64,000 nucleotides of DNA from Nereocystis luetkeana. Its lineage: Eukaryota; Sar; Phaeophyceae; Laminariales; Laminariaceae. The notes beneath the pieces are model-generated. The model made no database searches. It worked only from the letters and a program-made list of their open reading frames with translations, and was not told the origin of the DNA. The stretch is from NCBI GenBank assembly GCA_031213475.1, contig JARUPZ010000016.1, positions 5,141,699-5,205,698 of the forward strand, given 5' to 3'. Positions 12,901 through 27,900 of this stretch are shown here, piece after piece. A program made the position numbers and the translations under genes. Position 1 is the stretch's first letter, and each line of letters opens with the position of its first letter.

Positions 12901-15900
12901 CCCGCGATCGCCCCTCTTGCTTTCGCGCCCGCCGAACCCTTCGCCTGGTTGCTCACATTAGGGGGGACCGGGGGATGCCCACCGCTGGATCAAGGATTTG
13001 GACGGACGGATGGGGCCAAAGAGCAAAGAGGGGGGGATGGAGGAGGGGAAGCGAGGAAGGGAGAGAGAGAGGCAGGTCGCGGGGAGGTGAGGGGTGAGGG
13101 AGGGGGAAAAGAGGGGGGGTTGCTGTATTCAAAGAAAATAAAACACCACTCGGTGGGGGGGGGGGGGGTGTAGGGGATCGACACATTGAAACAAACAAAA
13201 AAGCCTCCTTGTTTGTTTGAGCTTTTGCCGTTTCATGGCAAACGTTGCATCACACGACACGACACGACTCTACCTCGGGTAGGGGTCGGGGTCGGGGGAA
13301 GAAGAAAATATCACAAGGAAAGCCTGGCCCTCTGCCGGCGTGCATTCTCACATGTACATGCACCAGGGGACAAACACAAACAAAAAAACAAACACAGAAA
13401 AAGAACATTAGAGCAGAGGGGCAGGGGGCGTGAAGCGCGCGAGGGGGGGGACGGGGGGGGGGGGAAAGCTCTTCCATCTGTCCACACCGTGGGAAAACAA
13501 GAATGCACGATACAGCGTCCATGAAGAGAAAAATATCGAGACAACCAAAGTCTATTCTACGATAAACCATATACCTCGTACATGTTACTGTAGTACGTAG
13601 CGACAAAAAAAAACGATGAGTGCTGTAATCTCAACCGATTGGGAAGCGCCGTATAAGCAGGTATACAGCCATGCGGCGCGCGTGAAGCAAAACAAAAGCT
13701 CCTCGGTCCTCTCATTGCAACTCAGGCATAGCCTCCTACTACCTCCCCTGCAGCTTGGCCGGCTGTTTGGCGCGACCGACGCTGTACCCATCACTGTTTT
13801 TCGACATTTTTTTCCACAGCTCTCACAAATCACGACCCACTGTAGATCATCTACCGTAGATGCTAACCGGCCAATGTGAGGTATTGTGGAGGATCTGTAC
13901 CCGTACAGATCCAACCCAGAAAAATCTGCACATCACAGATCCCACCCAGGAAACACTCCTACAGTCGATCATGCAGGTTATACGGCTCCCACCCGCCAAC
14001 ATGAGCTGCAGATCATACAGATCATACAGATCAGGAGAATATCTGCCCTGAACCCTTTTAGGACCGCAGTCCCGTTTTGGGGACAATCCACTTCAAGCTC
14101 AAGTGGTTAATCCCCAGAGCGGGACTGCAGTCCTGACAGGGTTTAAAATATCTACAACAGCGGTAGCTCATGCATTAGGTATCGATGATCTTCCCGACGT
14201 GATCATTCTTTTTTTCCCCGTTCAACTCCCACAGACAAAAAAAAAGGGTTGCTACGTACTGATGGGTACTCACTGCTTCAGGACATGGGTCCGGAAGAGG
14301 GCGGGGTCGTGGGACAGAGACGCCAGCAGCACCTCCATGCAGGCCGTCCGCTCGGCGACCGTGGCTCGTGGATCCCTCAGCACTGGGATGAATACCTGCC
14401 GTCGGGGATCACGCAAGCAGACAGCGTCACTGAAACCCCCCACTATCGCCCTCGCTACCAGCGTAAACATCACCTTCCGTCGTCAGGAAGGCATCATCTA
14501 GGCACAACACACACCCACACCATCACCGTCACCATCCACCACTGTCAGAGTCGATACCAGCAAAGGCATCAATCAGCAGGAGCATCAGAATCAACGTCAA
14601 CATAGCACCAGCATGAACGCCAGCGTCCGCCAGGCATCAATACGCATCGAGACAAGCATCAGCGTATCATCGTCAACGCCAGTAAAAGCCTCATGATCAT
14701 CCCTCACTGTCGTCTCAGCACCGCCATCAGCGTCACTAACTAGCGTCAGCACCTAGCGCAAGCATCAGCACCAGCATCAGCACAGCGGCATCTCCATCAC
14801 CATCAACACCACCGCCGGAGACACAAAACACACGCATAGACCACAGGACAAAATACACGAAACCGCGGACGCGAAATCATGCAGGCACACGCTCTTCCGA
14901 AACGAAACAAACCGGTTCCTCATCACGCCAACGGTGTAGTATATATACCCTAGTAGCTCACAACAGCAGGCGAGGAACTGGACGCTCTAGAACACGATCA
15001 GTCCGACGTACGCACTATTATTATTTTTATTGTTGTGCTGTACCAGGTACCAGGCGCACGAAGAAAAATTGGGTACACTTCGTGCCTGGTACCTCGCTCG
15101 TCTACCATACACGTCACGCTACAGCGGTAGTTTTGGTTTTATTTTTGGTCCTCATTTTCTCTCCTTTTTCTCTCTCTCCTGTTTTCAGTTTTTTTTTCTT
15201 GTTCCTCCCCTTTTCCTCGTCTCACCTCGAAGAAGGGTACCTCGTCCCACAAGTGTCGGTAAAATGCGTCTCTTGGCGCAACCTGAGAAATGAAAAACGA
15301 CAGGCAAACAGCGAGGGACGGAAGGAGCATTTTCTCATAAATGCACGTCATACATCCACCCTTCCAACATATATACAGCATGATCCAAGCAAGATTAACC
15401 ACCACCAATCAACATCAGTCCTGATCGACCACCACCAATCATCAATCACGACCAAACATGTTCAATCATCATCGATCGAAATCAACCATCAAGCACCAAT
15501 CATCAGTCGCCACCGATCGTAATCAATCAACATTCGTCATCAATCGCCACCCATCATCAATCACCACCTAATCACGATCAGGTCATCAGCAATTTAGCGT
15601 CACTGCCACATAGGTTCCCAATTAGCATTTGGCAGCATATTATCATCATTATTCTTACCTGCAGAGTCTTGGCCATGTTAAATAGCTCGCGCAAAAACAT
15701 GAGGACGTCCCGCCGCTTTGCCCCCCCCCGCCCCGTCTCCGGATCGTGGAGTAGCATGAACACGTCGCGGACGTAGTCAGAGTGCTGCAAGCTGTGGCGA
15801 GTGCCCAAAGGAAAAAGGAACATAGGAGAAGATAGGGGAAGAAGAAATGAGATAAAAAAAACACTGATGGGACGAGGCAAGACAGGACGAGACGAGGTGA

Positions 15901-18900
15901 GGATACACGACACGAGGCTCATAACGGGGGGGCGCGGGGGCGTGAATGAAGCGGTCAGGCGGACGAAACAAGACAAAAAAAAAACAATGACTCTCGGGTT
16001 TCCAAGACGAAAACCCGCACTTATGTACACGCACAGATATGGAAAAGCAGGGGGGCCGACACGCTCGATGCCGGTCGTCAGGCGCGAGATTCCCTGGCGG
16101 AGGACGAACAAATAACCATAACAAAAGACACAAATATGACAAGCAGACAGGATAACAAGACAAGGCAAAACATATCACAAGAAAGGCTAACGCGTATGAC
16201 ACGTATGTATGTAAAATGTACAACATAACAGGTCGGCATCCCTTGTCGGTTCACGCCGATGCGCTTGTGTCAACGAAACTAATACAAGAAACACAAGAGA
16301 AAATATATTAAAAAACGACAAACAAAAAAGTCCGCGTCGGTGTCCTTTCTCACCTCTGAACAATCTCCGTGTTATTGAAATAGGTCAAGGAGTTCAACGT
16401 GCCCACGACGGCGTCGTCCATCATGGGCCTAAGCAGGGCGTCCTTGAGGAACGTTATCCGGAAGTTCTGGTGGATTTTTTGCACCACTTCTTCATCCGCG
16501 ATCGGCAAGACCTGGAAGTTGATACAAAATAAAAGGGGGGAGGGGAAAGTTGAAAATGTACTGTAGGACAACAAGATGAACAGCGACAATAAACCGACTC
16601 TCTTGCGCCACAACAAATGCTAAACTGCTGTATACAACACCGGTACGAGCTCTACGGGTTTTGTTAAATCGAACGACTGGGGTATTATGTACATCTGTAC
16701 GTCAGCGCTATATGTGCTGTATGTGAAACAAGTTAAATTTCGGCGCCGGTTACAGTCAGCAGAATCAGGGGAGTTCGGCACATATTCGATCGACACTATG
16801 GTTGACCGCACACCGTGTGGTGCGATCCAATGGTTGATTGGGTGGGGTTAGCGTTGGGGTTTTACATGTTGGGGTCCCCCTAAAAATGCCGGTTAAATCG
16901 CTTGGCACAGATAAGATCAACCAGTGTGAAAATCGTGCGGAATATAATGCCGGTGCCCGCTACGTATACTGCCGGTGTACAGCAGCATTGGCCTGATAGC
17001 TGATAGAGCATACCGGCATCAAAGAGGGGTCTCTATTAATACTACTCTGTACAGCAGTAGTTCTATTCGTGTCCTACACAGTGACCCTCAACCATGTTGC
17101 CGAATTAACGTGGTAAACCCCCCCCAGCAGAATCCAAAAGGGAGCACGTATTCACATCCACAGAGAGTCACATGTGCAGAGGTGGTCGACATTGAGCGCG
17201 GCAATGCCGGCAGGCAGGTGGCGGCAGAGGCAAAAACGAGGATTCATACAGCACATAATCCCCTGGTGATTTGTTCGCATGCTCTTCCTTCTTCAGACAT
17301 TCTTGGCGAAAACAGAATTTTGACAGCATCTCTACTGGCAACCTTTCGTTCGTTTTTTTTCGCACATTTTTTCTTTCTGTGAGATTTTTAGCACGATTTC
17401 TCTATGGCAGTCTTTACAGTAATATTGACTTATTCGCATACGCTTTCGCTTTTGAGGTAAAATATGGTAAAATTTCGCTCTCGGTTCGAATTCTGGGCGG
17501 CCTTACCCTTTCAAGCTCTTCGCAAAATTCCCCTTGCGAGTGCATTATAGCATGATTGCTACATTTCGTTTTTTTTGGCCGACTTCACCCTTGTAGTGAG
17601 GCAGTCCCGTTTAGGGGAAAAACCGCTGATTTTTCAAGTAGTTTGAATAATCTACTCATGTCGGACAGATCATGTTCTACTCTACTACGGGGGACCATAG
17701 TGAGCAGGACCAAACGTTGTTAGTAAAAATAGATAAATATATACCTTGGTATAGTTTTTTTTGTGTACCGTAGGTCCCATGTACTATGGTCCCCCGCAAT
17801 AGATCACCTAGGTCTTAGACCTACGCCAATGGGAAAGCGACGTATCAACAAAAGTTTGAATTTCGAAGACATCCTCCAGAAAAATTTAGAACACGGTCCT
17901 ATGGGCACGTTTAGAAAGAAAAAAAAGTTCCTAACTTTGGAAAAGCCCGAAAAAAGCAAATCTGGGGCCGATGTTGGGCCAACATCGGTTTGAGAAAAAC
18001 TCAGGTCGATCTTTGGTTCGAAGCGGCGAGATTCCGAGTCCTTGACAGACATCGATCGACAAAACCAACGACTGAGTCATGAATTCTGAACAGAGTGCGC
18101 TCGTTAGGGGCTCCGACCGACCCTAGGGTCACCGTCTTCACACCATGGCCGGTGTCATGTGGCGGGAGCTGACCAGGCGTATGATAAAAAAACAATTGAC
18201 CGCTGGTGTGCACAAAACAGAAGACAAAACATTTCCATCCGTCTCAAATGGCAAAAAATAGGCTTTTTTTTCAGGTTTGGGAGGATACCGTAGGACGCCG
18301 CTGGCAAGCTCTCGCCCCCTAGACCATGGATCCACCTGATATCTTCGAGGCCGTCATCTATATTCGTTGGCCTTGTCGGACACAGAGCGGGTTGGGCGTG
18401 GGTTGAGTCTATGTTGAGATCGAGCGTCGATCGTCGCACGAGCTGGTTTCTATCAGCGTGGTGACAATTTGCAACCAGAAAAACATTGCCCCGCCTGCAG
18501 CCGTTTGGGGGAAAAAGAAAAAAAAATCAACCTTATTTTTTCTTTTTTCCCACAGCGGCGGTACGAGGAAATTTTCGGCTGTTCTTTGACAGCAATATGC
18601 TTGAAACAAAAGCTTTTGGACTTCGCGTTTCCATTGGCATAGGTCTTAAACCTGCCGTATGAAATGCTGTGCAGAATCTGCGTATTAATAGTACAGACCC
18701 AACCCGCGAGGAAACATATGCTACTCGGTATCATATGTCATGCACGCTATATATACAGCTCCCACCCGGCAACATGAGCTAGATCATACTGATCATCCAT
18801 ATCATACAGATCAGGTATACATCTGCCCTGAAGGATCTACAGTAGTAGACCATGAAGCGGAAACCGATGACCTGTTCGAAAACGCGAAATATGTCGAGCC

Positions 18901-21900
18901 ACGGTACAGTACACCTGTACGATAACCTACATACTAACAAAAGCAAGCACAAAGCCAGGCTGAGAATTACAGGGTTACAAGGGGGGGGGGGGGATGAAAA
19001 TCGGGAGTCGTTGTATTCGCACGCGTTTTCTCTATGGCGTGCTCCGTGCCGCGAGCGAGCGCGCCACCGCCACGCGACACACAGACAGATACAGTCTCTC
19101 CCGCTCTCGCCTGCTTGAACGACGCGGTCTCTGTCAAGAATTTTCTGTGCTCCCCTTTCTCCTTCAGCTCCAGGTCGTACTCGAACACGCCCGCCATGTC
19201 CACGAACAGACTATCCGCCAACAGCACCTAACGATAAATCATGCACACAAACATGGATCATGATGGACCGAAGGAAGAGAAGCGTCACGGCGTGTCGCTA
19301 CGTACGTACGTACCCAAATCGAGAAATGAAAATAAAATAAAATAGCATAAGGGTGTATGTACCCTTGGGGTTCCCGGGGTACAAAACCTGATCGCTTTGG
19401 TCATATTGATGGTTTTTACGGGGGAACATAGTAATCAGAACCAAATAAGTGTCTTAACATAGGTTGATACCTGGAGCATATTTTCGTTGGTCCTTCGTGG
19501 GTTCTGAATACTATCATGTGCCCCCACCGCAAACAGGTTGAGTACCCGCGTACGGTCTACAAAAACAACCTGAATACGTACTCTACCTGCAAGAAGTTGA
19601 GCATCGACCTCATCGGAAAAACTTGCAGCTGGGCGTATTTTTGTACCCAAGAAGCGTACGGTAGTTGAAAAAAAACGAAACAGAACGGAACGGAATGTAC
19701 CGAAACAAACACAACCCCCCTCCCTCTGGCACCCACAAACACGCGCTGCCTTCCTCTCTTCTCTTTCTCCTCTCCACACATACACCGTCTATCTCCGTCC
19801 CTATCGTTCTCCCTTCCTCTCCGTGGTCTCTGCAGTCAGGTCCAGCTCCTGTTCGCACACGACGGCTACATCCGTGCGGCCGCCGATACCCCCCCCCCCC
19901 TTCTGAGGATCGTATAGACCTTGGCGCAGCTTAGACAAAACGGGTAATAAAATAGGCTTTCAACCCTACAGCAACTCTAACCCCAAACCCTGACCGACTG
20001 GGAGACCTCCCGGGATGAAGATGTGGTAAGGAGTTAGTGTGGAGTGTCAACCATTGAGTTCAAGCCGGGTCAGGTCGTAAACACTATCTCCCCCCTCTCC
20101 CTCTGAACACCCTCCGCCCCCAAAATAGAAACGCCTGCCGCCCCCTTACACAAAAATGTACACGAACGTTGGAACCCTCCCGCTTACCTTCAACAAGGTG
20201 GCCTCGTTGAGCCCCACGATCGCCTTGATTATGTGGCAGGGCAACCGGAGCGACTCCTCCTCGTCCAAACAGCCCCCCCCCGCGCGAAAAAAAAACATGC
20301 AACCCGCTCTCTTACACAAAAACGCACATGAAAGTCGAAACCCTCCCTCTCGCTCACCTCCAACAAGGTAGCGTCGTTGAGCCCCACGATCGCCTTGAAT
20401 ATGTGGCAGAGCAATCGGAGCGACTCCTCGTCGTCCAAGTCCTCGCAGTCGCTGAACACCTTCAGCAGCTTCGTCAGGTATTCTCCGCCCTACCCCACGC
20501 AATCCCAAGTTTTGAAGCGCCACCGCCGCCACAATCGTCACCGCCGCCACCGCCGCCGCCATTCGCAGCCGACACCGATAGGAGAGGAACAACCCCCAGT
20601 ATCACCATCATCACCACCATCGCCACCATAACCACCACCACCACAACAACCGCAACCACCATCACCACCGCGATAACCATGGCGAAGATCGTATATAGAG
20701 CAGCGGCCGTCCGTCACGACAAAAAAACGCCGCCAGACCCGAGAACAAACCCCAAGTGAACACCAGAGCGAGACCCACGAGGAAAAAGAAGGAACAAAAG
20801 AAGGGGCGACGGACAGGCAAAAGAGACAGACAGAGGCCGGAAAACACACCAGGAAGAGAAAGAAGCACATGTGATACGTGAGATGACATTGGCCTACCCA
20901 ATTCACCACGGCAAAGTAGTCAACTCGGACTCCTAGTAGTTCAGCCTAAAGTGGGCGAAATTGTAAAAAAGGGATGATGAGTCGGACAGACCATAAACTA
21001 AAGTAGATGATTCCCAATTCTTGATGATCTACATCTTTCAGACCACATATTTTCCAGATCTGTATGATCTATCGATATACTACAGCTCATGTTGCCGGGT
21101 GGGGGGCGCATAATCTGCCTGATCTACTGTAGGGCATGCTTGCTGGGTTGGATCTGTACTTCAGTAGATTCTGCACAACACATCACAACGGCAGGTTAAG
21201 ATCTAGATGGTCCAGCTGATCTGTAGATGATATATCTGTAAAAGATCTGTCCGACGTGTGAAACAGGGTTTTATAACAATTTTTGCGATTCCTACGTCAA
21301 ATGAATCATAACATACACCTGGTACACGATTGAATCGGATGCATCGGCTGCGACTCACCTCACATCCCTAACCTCTTCACGGTCGAATCGGAAAAAATCG
21401 GCCTCCGATTAAAAAAATCCCGTAGGTTTGTTTACTGTTTATAACCCTGTTCCTACTGCAAATTGTATCCAACTCTAGTTCCAAGTGTAATAGGCGTTCC
21501 CCACAGAATTGCCGTACCGACGTTTTCGTGAACAACTTCGTACTTGGGATTAGTGCCGGATAAAAATCGCAGCCGAGAAGACACCCCCGCTCGTCCTTGG
21601 CGCCAAACAAAATACGTAAGGGCAGACAGAGGGAGGGGCGATGCCACAGACGAGGCAGTTGCGGGGGGTACGGTCAGGTACCAGCGATGTGGTAAAGGCG
21701 AAAGGCGAAGCCACCCCGTAGCTTCACCTCTCAAAAGCCGCGAGGCAGTTTTACCTCCCACCACATCGCTGGCACCTGAACGTCCGCCACTCAACTGCTT
21801 CGCCTGCGGCAATGACCTTATCACCGGCCGCTTCCCTTGACGCAGGTAATTTTCAAGGCGGCACGGACGAGCAGGGGCCCGGATTCTCCTACTCCTCACA

Positions 21901-24900
21901 GGGTTACAAACGTTAACCCTGATACCACCGCGCTCCCGTTTCGGAGACAAAAAACACTTGGAATTAGACTAGGAAAATCTTAGCAGTGGTACAACGTAAA
22001 AGGGTTATACGTAGCTTTGCAACCCCAAAGGCTGCGGCATACCAGGTAGTCGCTGCCCAAGCGTGACCAAAACGGCGGACGAGAACAGACAAAAAAAAAA
22101 ACTGCTGATATTAATGCTGTTATTCTGTACGGAAATGGACCCCACCAGCAGGGAAACCCTATATAACCTGAGCAACACACTTGAAAAAAATGTGACCCGT
22201 CATTCTAGAGAACACCCCAACATAAAAATTATTATCGAGTGGGCACATAATAATTAGGACCGAATATGGTCTCTAAACACGGGGGGATACATGGTTTTTT
22301 GGGTCCATCGTGGTTTCTGATTACAACAAATGCCCACCCGTAATATATACCTGGTACCAGGTACCTGGTACCGGGTACCATGTACCTGGTCGGATTTAAT
22401 GTACGTATACGTATTTCGCGCCGATTTGCACGAGTACGTAATGAAAATTCCTTAGCGTCACAAAGCGTAAGGTTTACGTTTTCTGTAAGGTCCTTATTCT
22501 TGGGCCTATACAGCTATATGATACGTAGTACGATGGCATGTGAACTTACCTTTTCCGAGAGTGAGCCGGCGTAAGTTTCCTTCGCCTGCGGGCTCCCTGC
22601 CTTCAGGAGTTCCAGGATCTGGGGGGGGAAAGAAAAACAAAAAAAACATGGCAAACGCAACGCCGCGCAGACCAAAAAAATGAGCCTTCGAAACATCCTA
22701 TAAACGTACTGGTAGTCATTTATAGCCTACTGGATGTACCACTCTATCCGAAAAATGTAACGACCGTTTATTTCATCCACCCCTACACCCCAAACGGCCC
22801 TTACATTTCCAGACGGAGTGGTACCAAACAAGATAATGAGGAGTACAGGAAGCAGGCCGGCGCTCCACGGCTCAAGAGCACCGAGTATTCTAAGGGCACT
22901 CTCCCACCAACAGTTTTAGGGTTGGCACGGTCCCCACACGGAAAAGGCCTCAAGTCGCCGGCCACGCGGCCAATGACGACGCCGACGCCCGCAGTGGGAA
23001 ACCCATCGCCGCAAAGGGCCATGCTATGTATGTACAGCAGTACGGGGTAAAGGAGTTACTTAGGGGCAGGACATTTTTCTGACGCCACGGGACTCCTCAA
23101 AAAAGAGAGGACAGCCCAAACTATTTGCGACCATCCTTCATCGTGAGACCATATTTGTGATTAGCCTGGCCAATGGGATAGCTCATCGGGTGGCGGAAAA
23201 ACTTTTCCGCTCCCCCCCCTCCCCCCAAAACAAATACAAAGGTTGGGGTGAGGTTATTATACGAGGAGGGATGTCATTCTGTGAGGAACCCGAAAAAAAT
23301 GAGGCGTCCCCCGCCCGCCTACGAGCATGGCCCGAACTATTCAACACAGAACACATTTTTCATGGATTTTCGGATTTTCCTAGCGCTCCAGCACTTTTTG
23401 TGACCACACGGACTTGCAGAAAAGTTAGTGTAAGAACAACAACAGAAACTCATGACGCCCATACAAATACACCAACAACACAAAGCAACAACTACCTTTA
23501 GGGGTCTCGCCGACACAGTAATTGTCGCCCGTGCTCACACCGACTCCAGCAACATCTCCACCACAAACAAGAAAAAACCCATCAGCGTCGACACCAACCA
23601 AATACAACAACAGCGACAGCAACAACAATAGCAACAGCATATCAACCACTACAAAGATCACCCCCGATACCTATGGTCATGCAATGCGACTACTACGGCC
23701 ACGCATGACATGATCACCCCCACCCCAATAATAACAACGGCAACACCAACCGCAGCAACAGCAGCAGCAAACCCGACGGCAGCAGCAACAACACCAAAAT
23801 CACACCGACCGTCGCACGATCAACGCAGAGGGCGGACTAAAAAAGCTACGCCCCAGCTACGCCCGAGCTACGCTCCAGTTGCTTGATCCCCTCGAAGGCT
23901 TACCGCTCCCAAGGTGTCCATTTTCGGCTCCGGCAGAGGCGCAGCCGCCTCCCCAACCCCCCTCGCCCCCCGCCCATACTCGTTACCGTACCGCCCCTGC
24001 ACGTCGCAGATCTGGTCCCAGATCTCCAGGCACCCAACATTCTCCTGCAAAAGGCCGAACAAACACGAACAGGGCGACGGACATCAAGACGTGTCGACAT
24101 ATGACCAGCATGTGCCGATGCAAGACCAAAATGTGGCTCGATGCGTAACCAGAAACTTCGAAGGGTGACGAAACTGTGGCGGAGGATAACAAGAAAGTGG
24201 GGGAAATATGGCCAGAATGTGGCCAAAGACGTATGACAACACTGTATGTACTGGCAAGAGATGGATCACCAGGATGTTGCGATAGGTGAATCAACCTGTG
24301 GCGACGCGTGACCAGATTGTAGTGATATTCTACCAAAATATGGCGCGATGTACGACAAAAACTGTGTCGACGTACTCGTACGACCAATACCAGGTACGTG
24401 GAAGGCGGGACCACACGGTAAAGGGTGACAAAACTGAGCAAGGGCGGGGGGGGGGGGGGAAGCAAGTGCTATACCAGGACGAGTAATATAGTACGTTACT
24501 GTACAAACAACAAACCGGAGAAGGTCATCGTGTGCCAAAGAAAAAAAGCCATCCGTAGGCTTGGCCGGCGAGGTGAGGGGGGGGGGGTGGAGAGGGGGGG
24601 AGGCAGACGAAATCGACACCACTAACAGTCGTCGCGTGCACTACGGGCAACGAAAGCGCGCGCGACCCTAAACGCCGACACCACCACTTTAGAGCCCGGA
24701 AAAAAACTCAGAGATGCAACGACAAGAGCAAGCCATAGCGGCGGGGGGGTAGGCGCACGGAACACTGACAGACGCCACCGAGTTCTTGCGACAACGCTGC
24801 GCACACCCAGTCCAAGCCAAAAAATTGGCCGAAACTCTTGCGAACGCCAACCATCTGCCTCTCACTAACACCAGCATCAACACCAACGTCCACACCAGCG

Positions 24901-27900
24901 CCCATAGCTGCAACACCAACACCAACAGTAGCAACACCCGCTGCCCCCATTGCCCACCGCCTCGCCCCCCGCCACAAAGCAACGCGTTGCTTGCCGTCCC
25001 GCCGCCAAACACGCCTTCCCGCGGACCTGAAAGCTACCGTTTCACACGGGTGATGAGATAACATACCCCTCCGACGAATTTCAGAGCAGGTTTTTTCGAC
25101 AAAGGAGGAGGGCTGCAACTGTCGACCGATGCATCCATGGAAAGAGCTCGACGACATCTTTCCTGAGCGACCACTTTCGTTGCGCGTGCCCCCCTTAAGC
25201 CCCGCCCCCCCTATTTCGAAGCATATTGGCTCGAAAATGCCTCCCAGGGGGTGTGTAGTCTGATTACCTGTGTGATACGGTAAGCTCCAGGTCTACTCCA
25301 TTCTTGCCGGCCCTGCATCAACACCAACCCCAGCACCAACGCTGACTCGGCAATCGCAAAAAAGAACAGCAGCAGCGCCGCTACCGGACGCTCCTGTTAT
25401 AAGGATTACCCTGGACTGGGTAATCGATCGATATTTACCCCTAAAGCTCAGTAGATAACACCTTCACACTCCCCTTTCTCACCGTCTCGTGCCCCTTCCC
25501 CTCCACAAACCCACGCTTCATCCGCCACCCCGCAACGAGAGACACCGCAACAAAATCACGCCTTTACCCCCCCTCCCGTTTCCAACAACAAAAACGCCTC
25601 CCCATCTGTGTACATGGGACCCGAAGTAAAGTTCAAGTCTTGGTTTTCAAGCGCACCTGAAAGCTGAGCGCCAGGTCTACTCCAGTCCCGCCCGCCCCTG
25701 CCCCCGCCCCGTTGGCCGCCCCGATTAGAGGAGGAGCCTCGCACCAGGTGATAATGTTTTCCCCTTGGCGCTGGTAGACATCCTCATCCACGACCTGGGT
25801 TAGAAGGTGACACAGCAAAAAAAAAAAAGACGGGGAAAAAATGGAGAGTGGTGATTGGTGCTTGGAGGGTGTAATACAAAAGGGCGGCTTTCCTCTTGGC
25901 ATGCCAACGGTGGGCAGCGCGTTTCTCTGCTTTTCAATCATACGCACAGGTTTTATATACTTCGTATGCGAAATGTTCGCATGCAAGCATAAAATAGTCC
26001 ACACACATTCCTCGTATACACAGATTCACCCAGTTTCACTCACAAAATGCACATAACTCAAACACAATACACTTCCGGGAAATAAATACAAACATCAGCT
26101 GTGAGATCGAGGATTTCATCGAAGCTCACCTTTGCAAGCTGTGTGTGATATATACTACAGTTTTAATAATAGTACACGCAGAGACACACACAAGCACATA
26201 CCATACATCAAATGTCGCTCATGTACGAAGTACACAACACGCGTATGACGTATACACCCTGCGCACTAAGCACCAAAACACACGTGAACAAACCAACACA
26301 AAACACCGGCACCCACCTACTATACCCATGACACCCAGTACGTTCACTGCGCCTACTACACACCGTTCTCCGCTTGTGTGGTCTGTTATGTTCCTTCTCT
26401 TTCACGAGTCTTCCCCGTGCACCCGCAGCGGCGGCGGCTAGCAACCTACAATTTAGCCTTCTCGTTTCGCTTCGTTGGCTACGCTCGCCCACGAAACACG
26501 CAAACCACCATCTCGTTTGCAACCCTAACACGCCGTGCGCGCTCAATTGATATCGATTAGGGTTGCCGCACACTGTGTATGTACACTGCGGTCGGCGCAG
26601 AGTCGAACCAAAACGCCCTGGAGGAAGACGCCTGCTCGTATGGAAACCCCGGCGGTTGCATGCCAGCAGCAGCCGCAGCAAATCACCGCCTCCACAACCA
26701 CCACCACCACCACCACCACCAGCCGCAGCAAAACCAGCAGCAGCATCGGGGCAGTAGAGCTCAGCACACGTTGTGTGCTCTGACAACGGGAAAGTGGGGC
26801 GGACGGAGAGCACACCTCAATGAAACCTACCACGCTAACCCCCCGCCTCGACACACGGGATGCGAAAGCGAATGCCGAAACCAAGGCCGAGTTTTTGTCC
26901 CTCCATTTCAACAAAAACGCCTCCCCGATAAACTAATCATCGTGACAGGCATTTCCTCACTGTTACCGACGAGAAAACGCCCGCCGCCTCCACACTGTGG
27001 CAGGCATAAACCCCCTCGCACTTACTACGAATATCAACACCCCACGAAAGCATTTCCGCGCCACTACTGCAGACGTTACACCGGGGAATGCTAAACTCGC
27101 ACCCGATGCAGTAAGAGAAAAAAAACTCTGCACCCCCTTTATCATATGATGATCATAGTATCTTTTGACTTTCGCTGAGGACGTTTCGTGGAAACCCTCG
27201 ACTTATGTGGATCAGGTTTGCGTGGGATCAGGGCGCCAAGCAGGCCCTGCCGGCGGTAAATTATGTACCCGGGGTCAGTTTGGAGGACTGTGGTCCGGGT
27301 GGGAACAGGCCGGGGTGGGATCAGGTTGCTACGCGGGAGTAGGGCGGGGGCGTGCAAAGTTTTACATGCTGACGTACCCGGTAGGTAAAGAGGTGTCGTC
27401 CCCAACACCCGCCTCTCTCACACCGTAGCAGACATATATCCTCGCCGCTACCACCGAGTCAACACCCACCCCCTACACACCGTGAGAGGCGTTTTGGCGC
27501 GACCGACCAACCCAAAACTCAGAAGCGCCAGTCACAAGCGCATCCGCGGTCGCGGCGGCGGCGGCCGGGTTTCTGAACAACCCAGCGCAGATGGCCGCTG
27601 ATGGCGCCGCGCTGAAGCATAACACACCAATGCCCCTGGAGAAGCACCATCACCAGATTATTTCAGCAAAGAGCCGCGGTCACCAGCCAGCGAATCACAC
27701 GAAGGCAAGGGCGCCTTACGCGTGCAGCGGCGGGGAAACGAAGGCATCCTCCCAGCCCACATGCCGACCAAAACACGATCCCACCACCACCCTACATCCA
27801 TCCCATCACAACACCCACGGGCCGAACGACAGCGCAACAAAAAAAAAAACACCCACCTGTTTAGTCTCAGGTCTACGGAAGGCAAGTTGTGTCATCGACC

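Noticed and set aside
17460-17500. GGTTCGAATTC as a tRNA T-loop
   Set aside because: No matching acceptor, D or anticodon stems around it.
20147-20275. Exon 5 copy as a functional alternative exon
   Set aside because: No AG acceptor precedes it; the upstream sequence is a G-tract.
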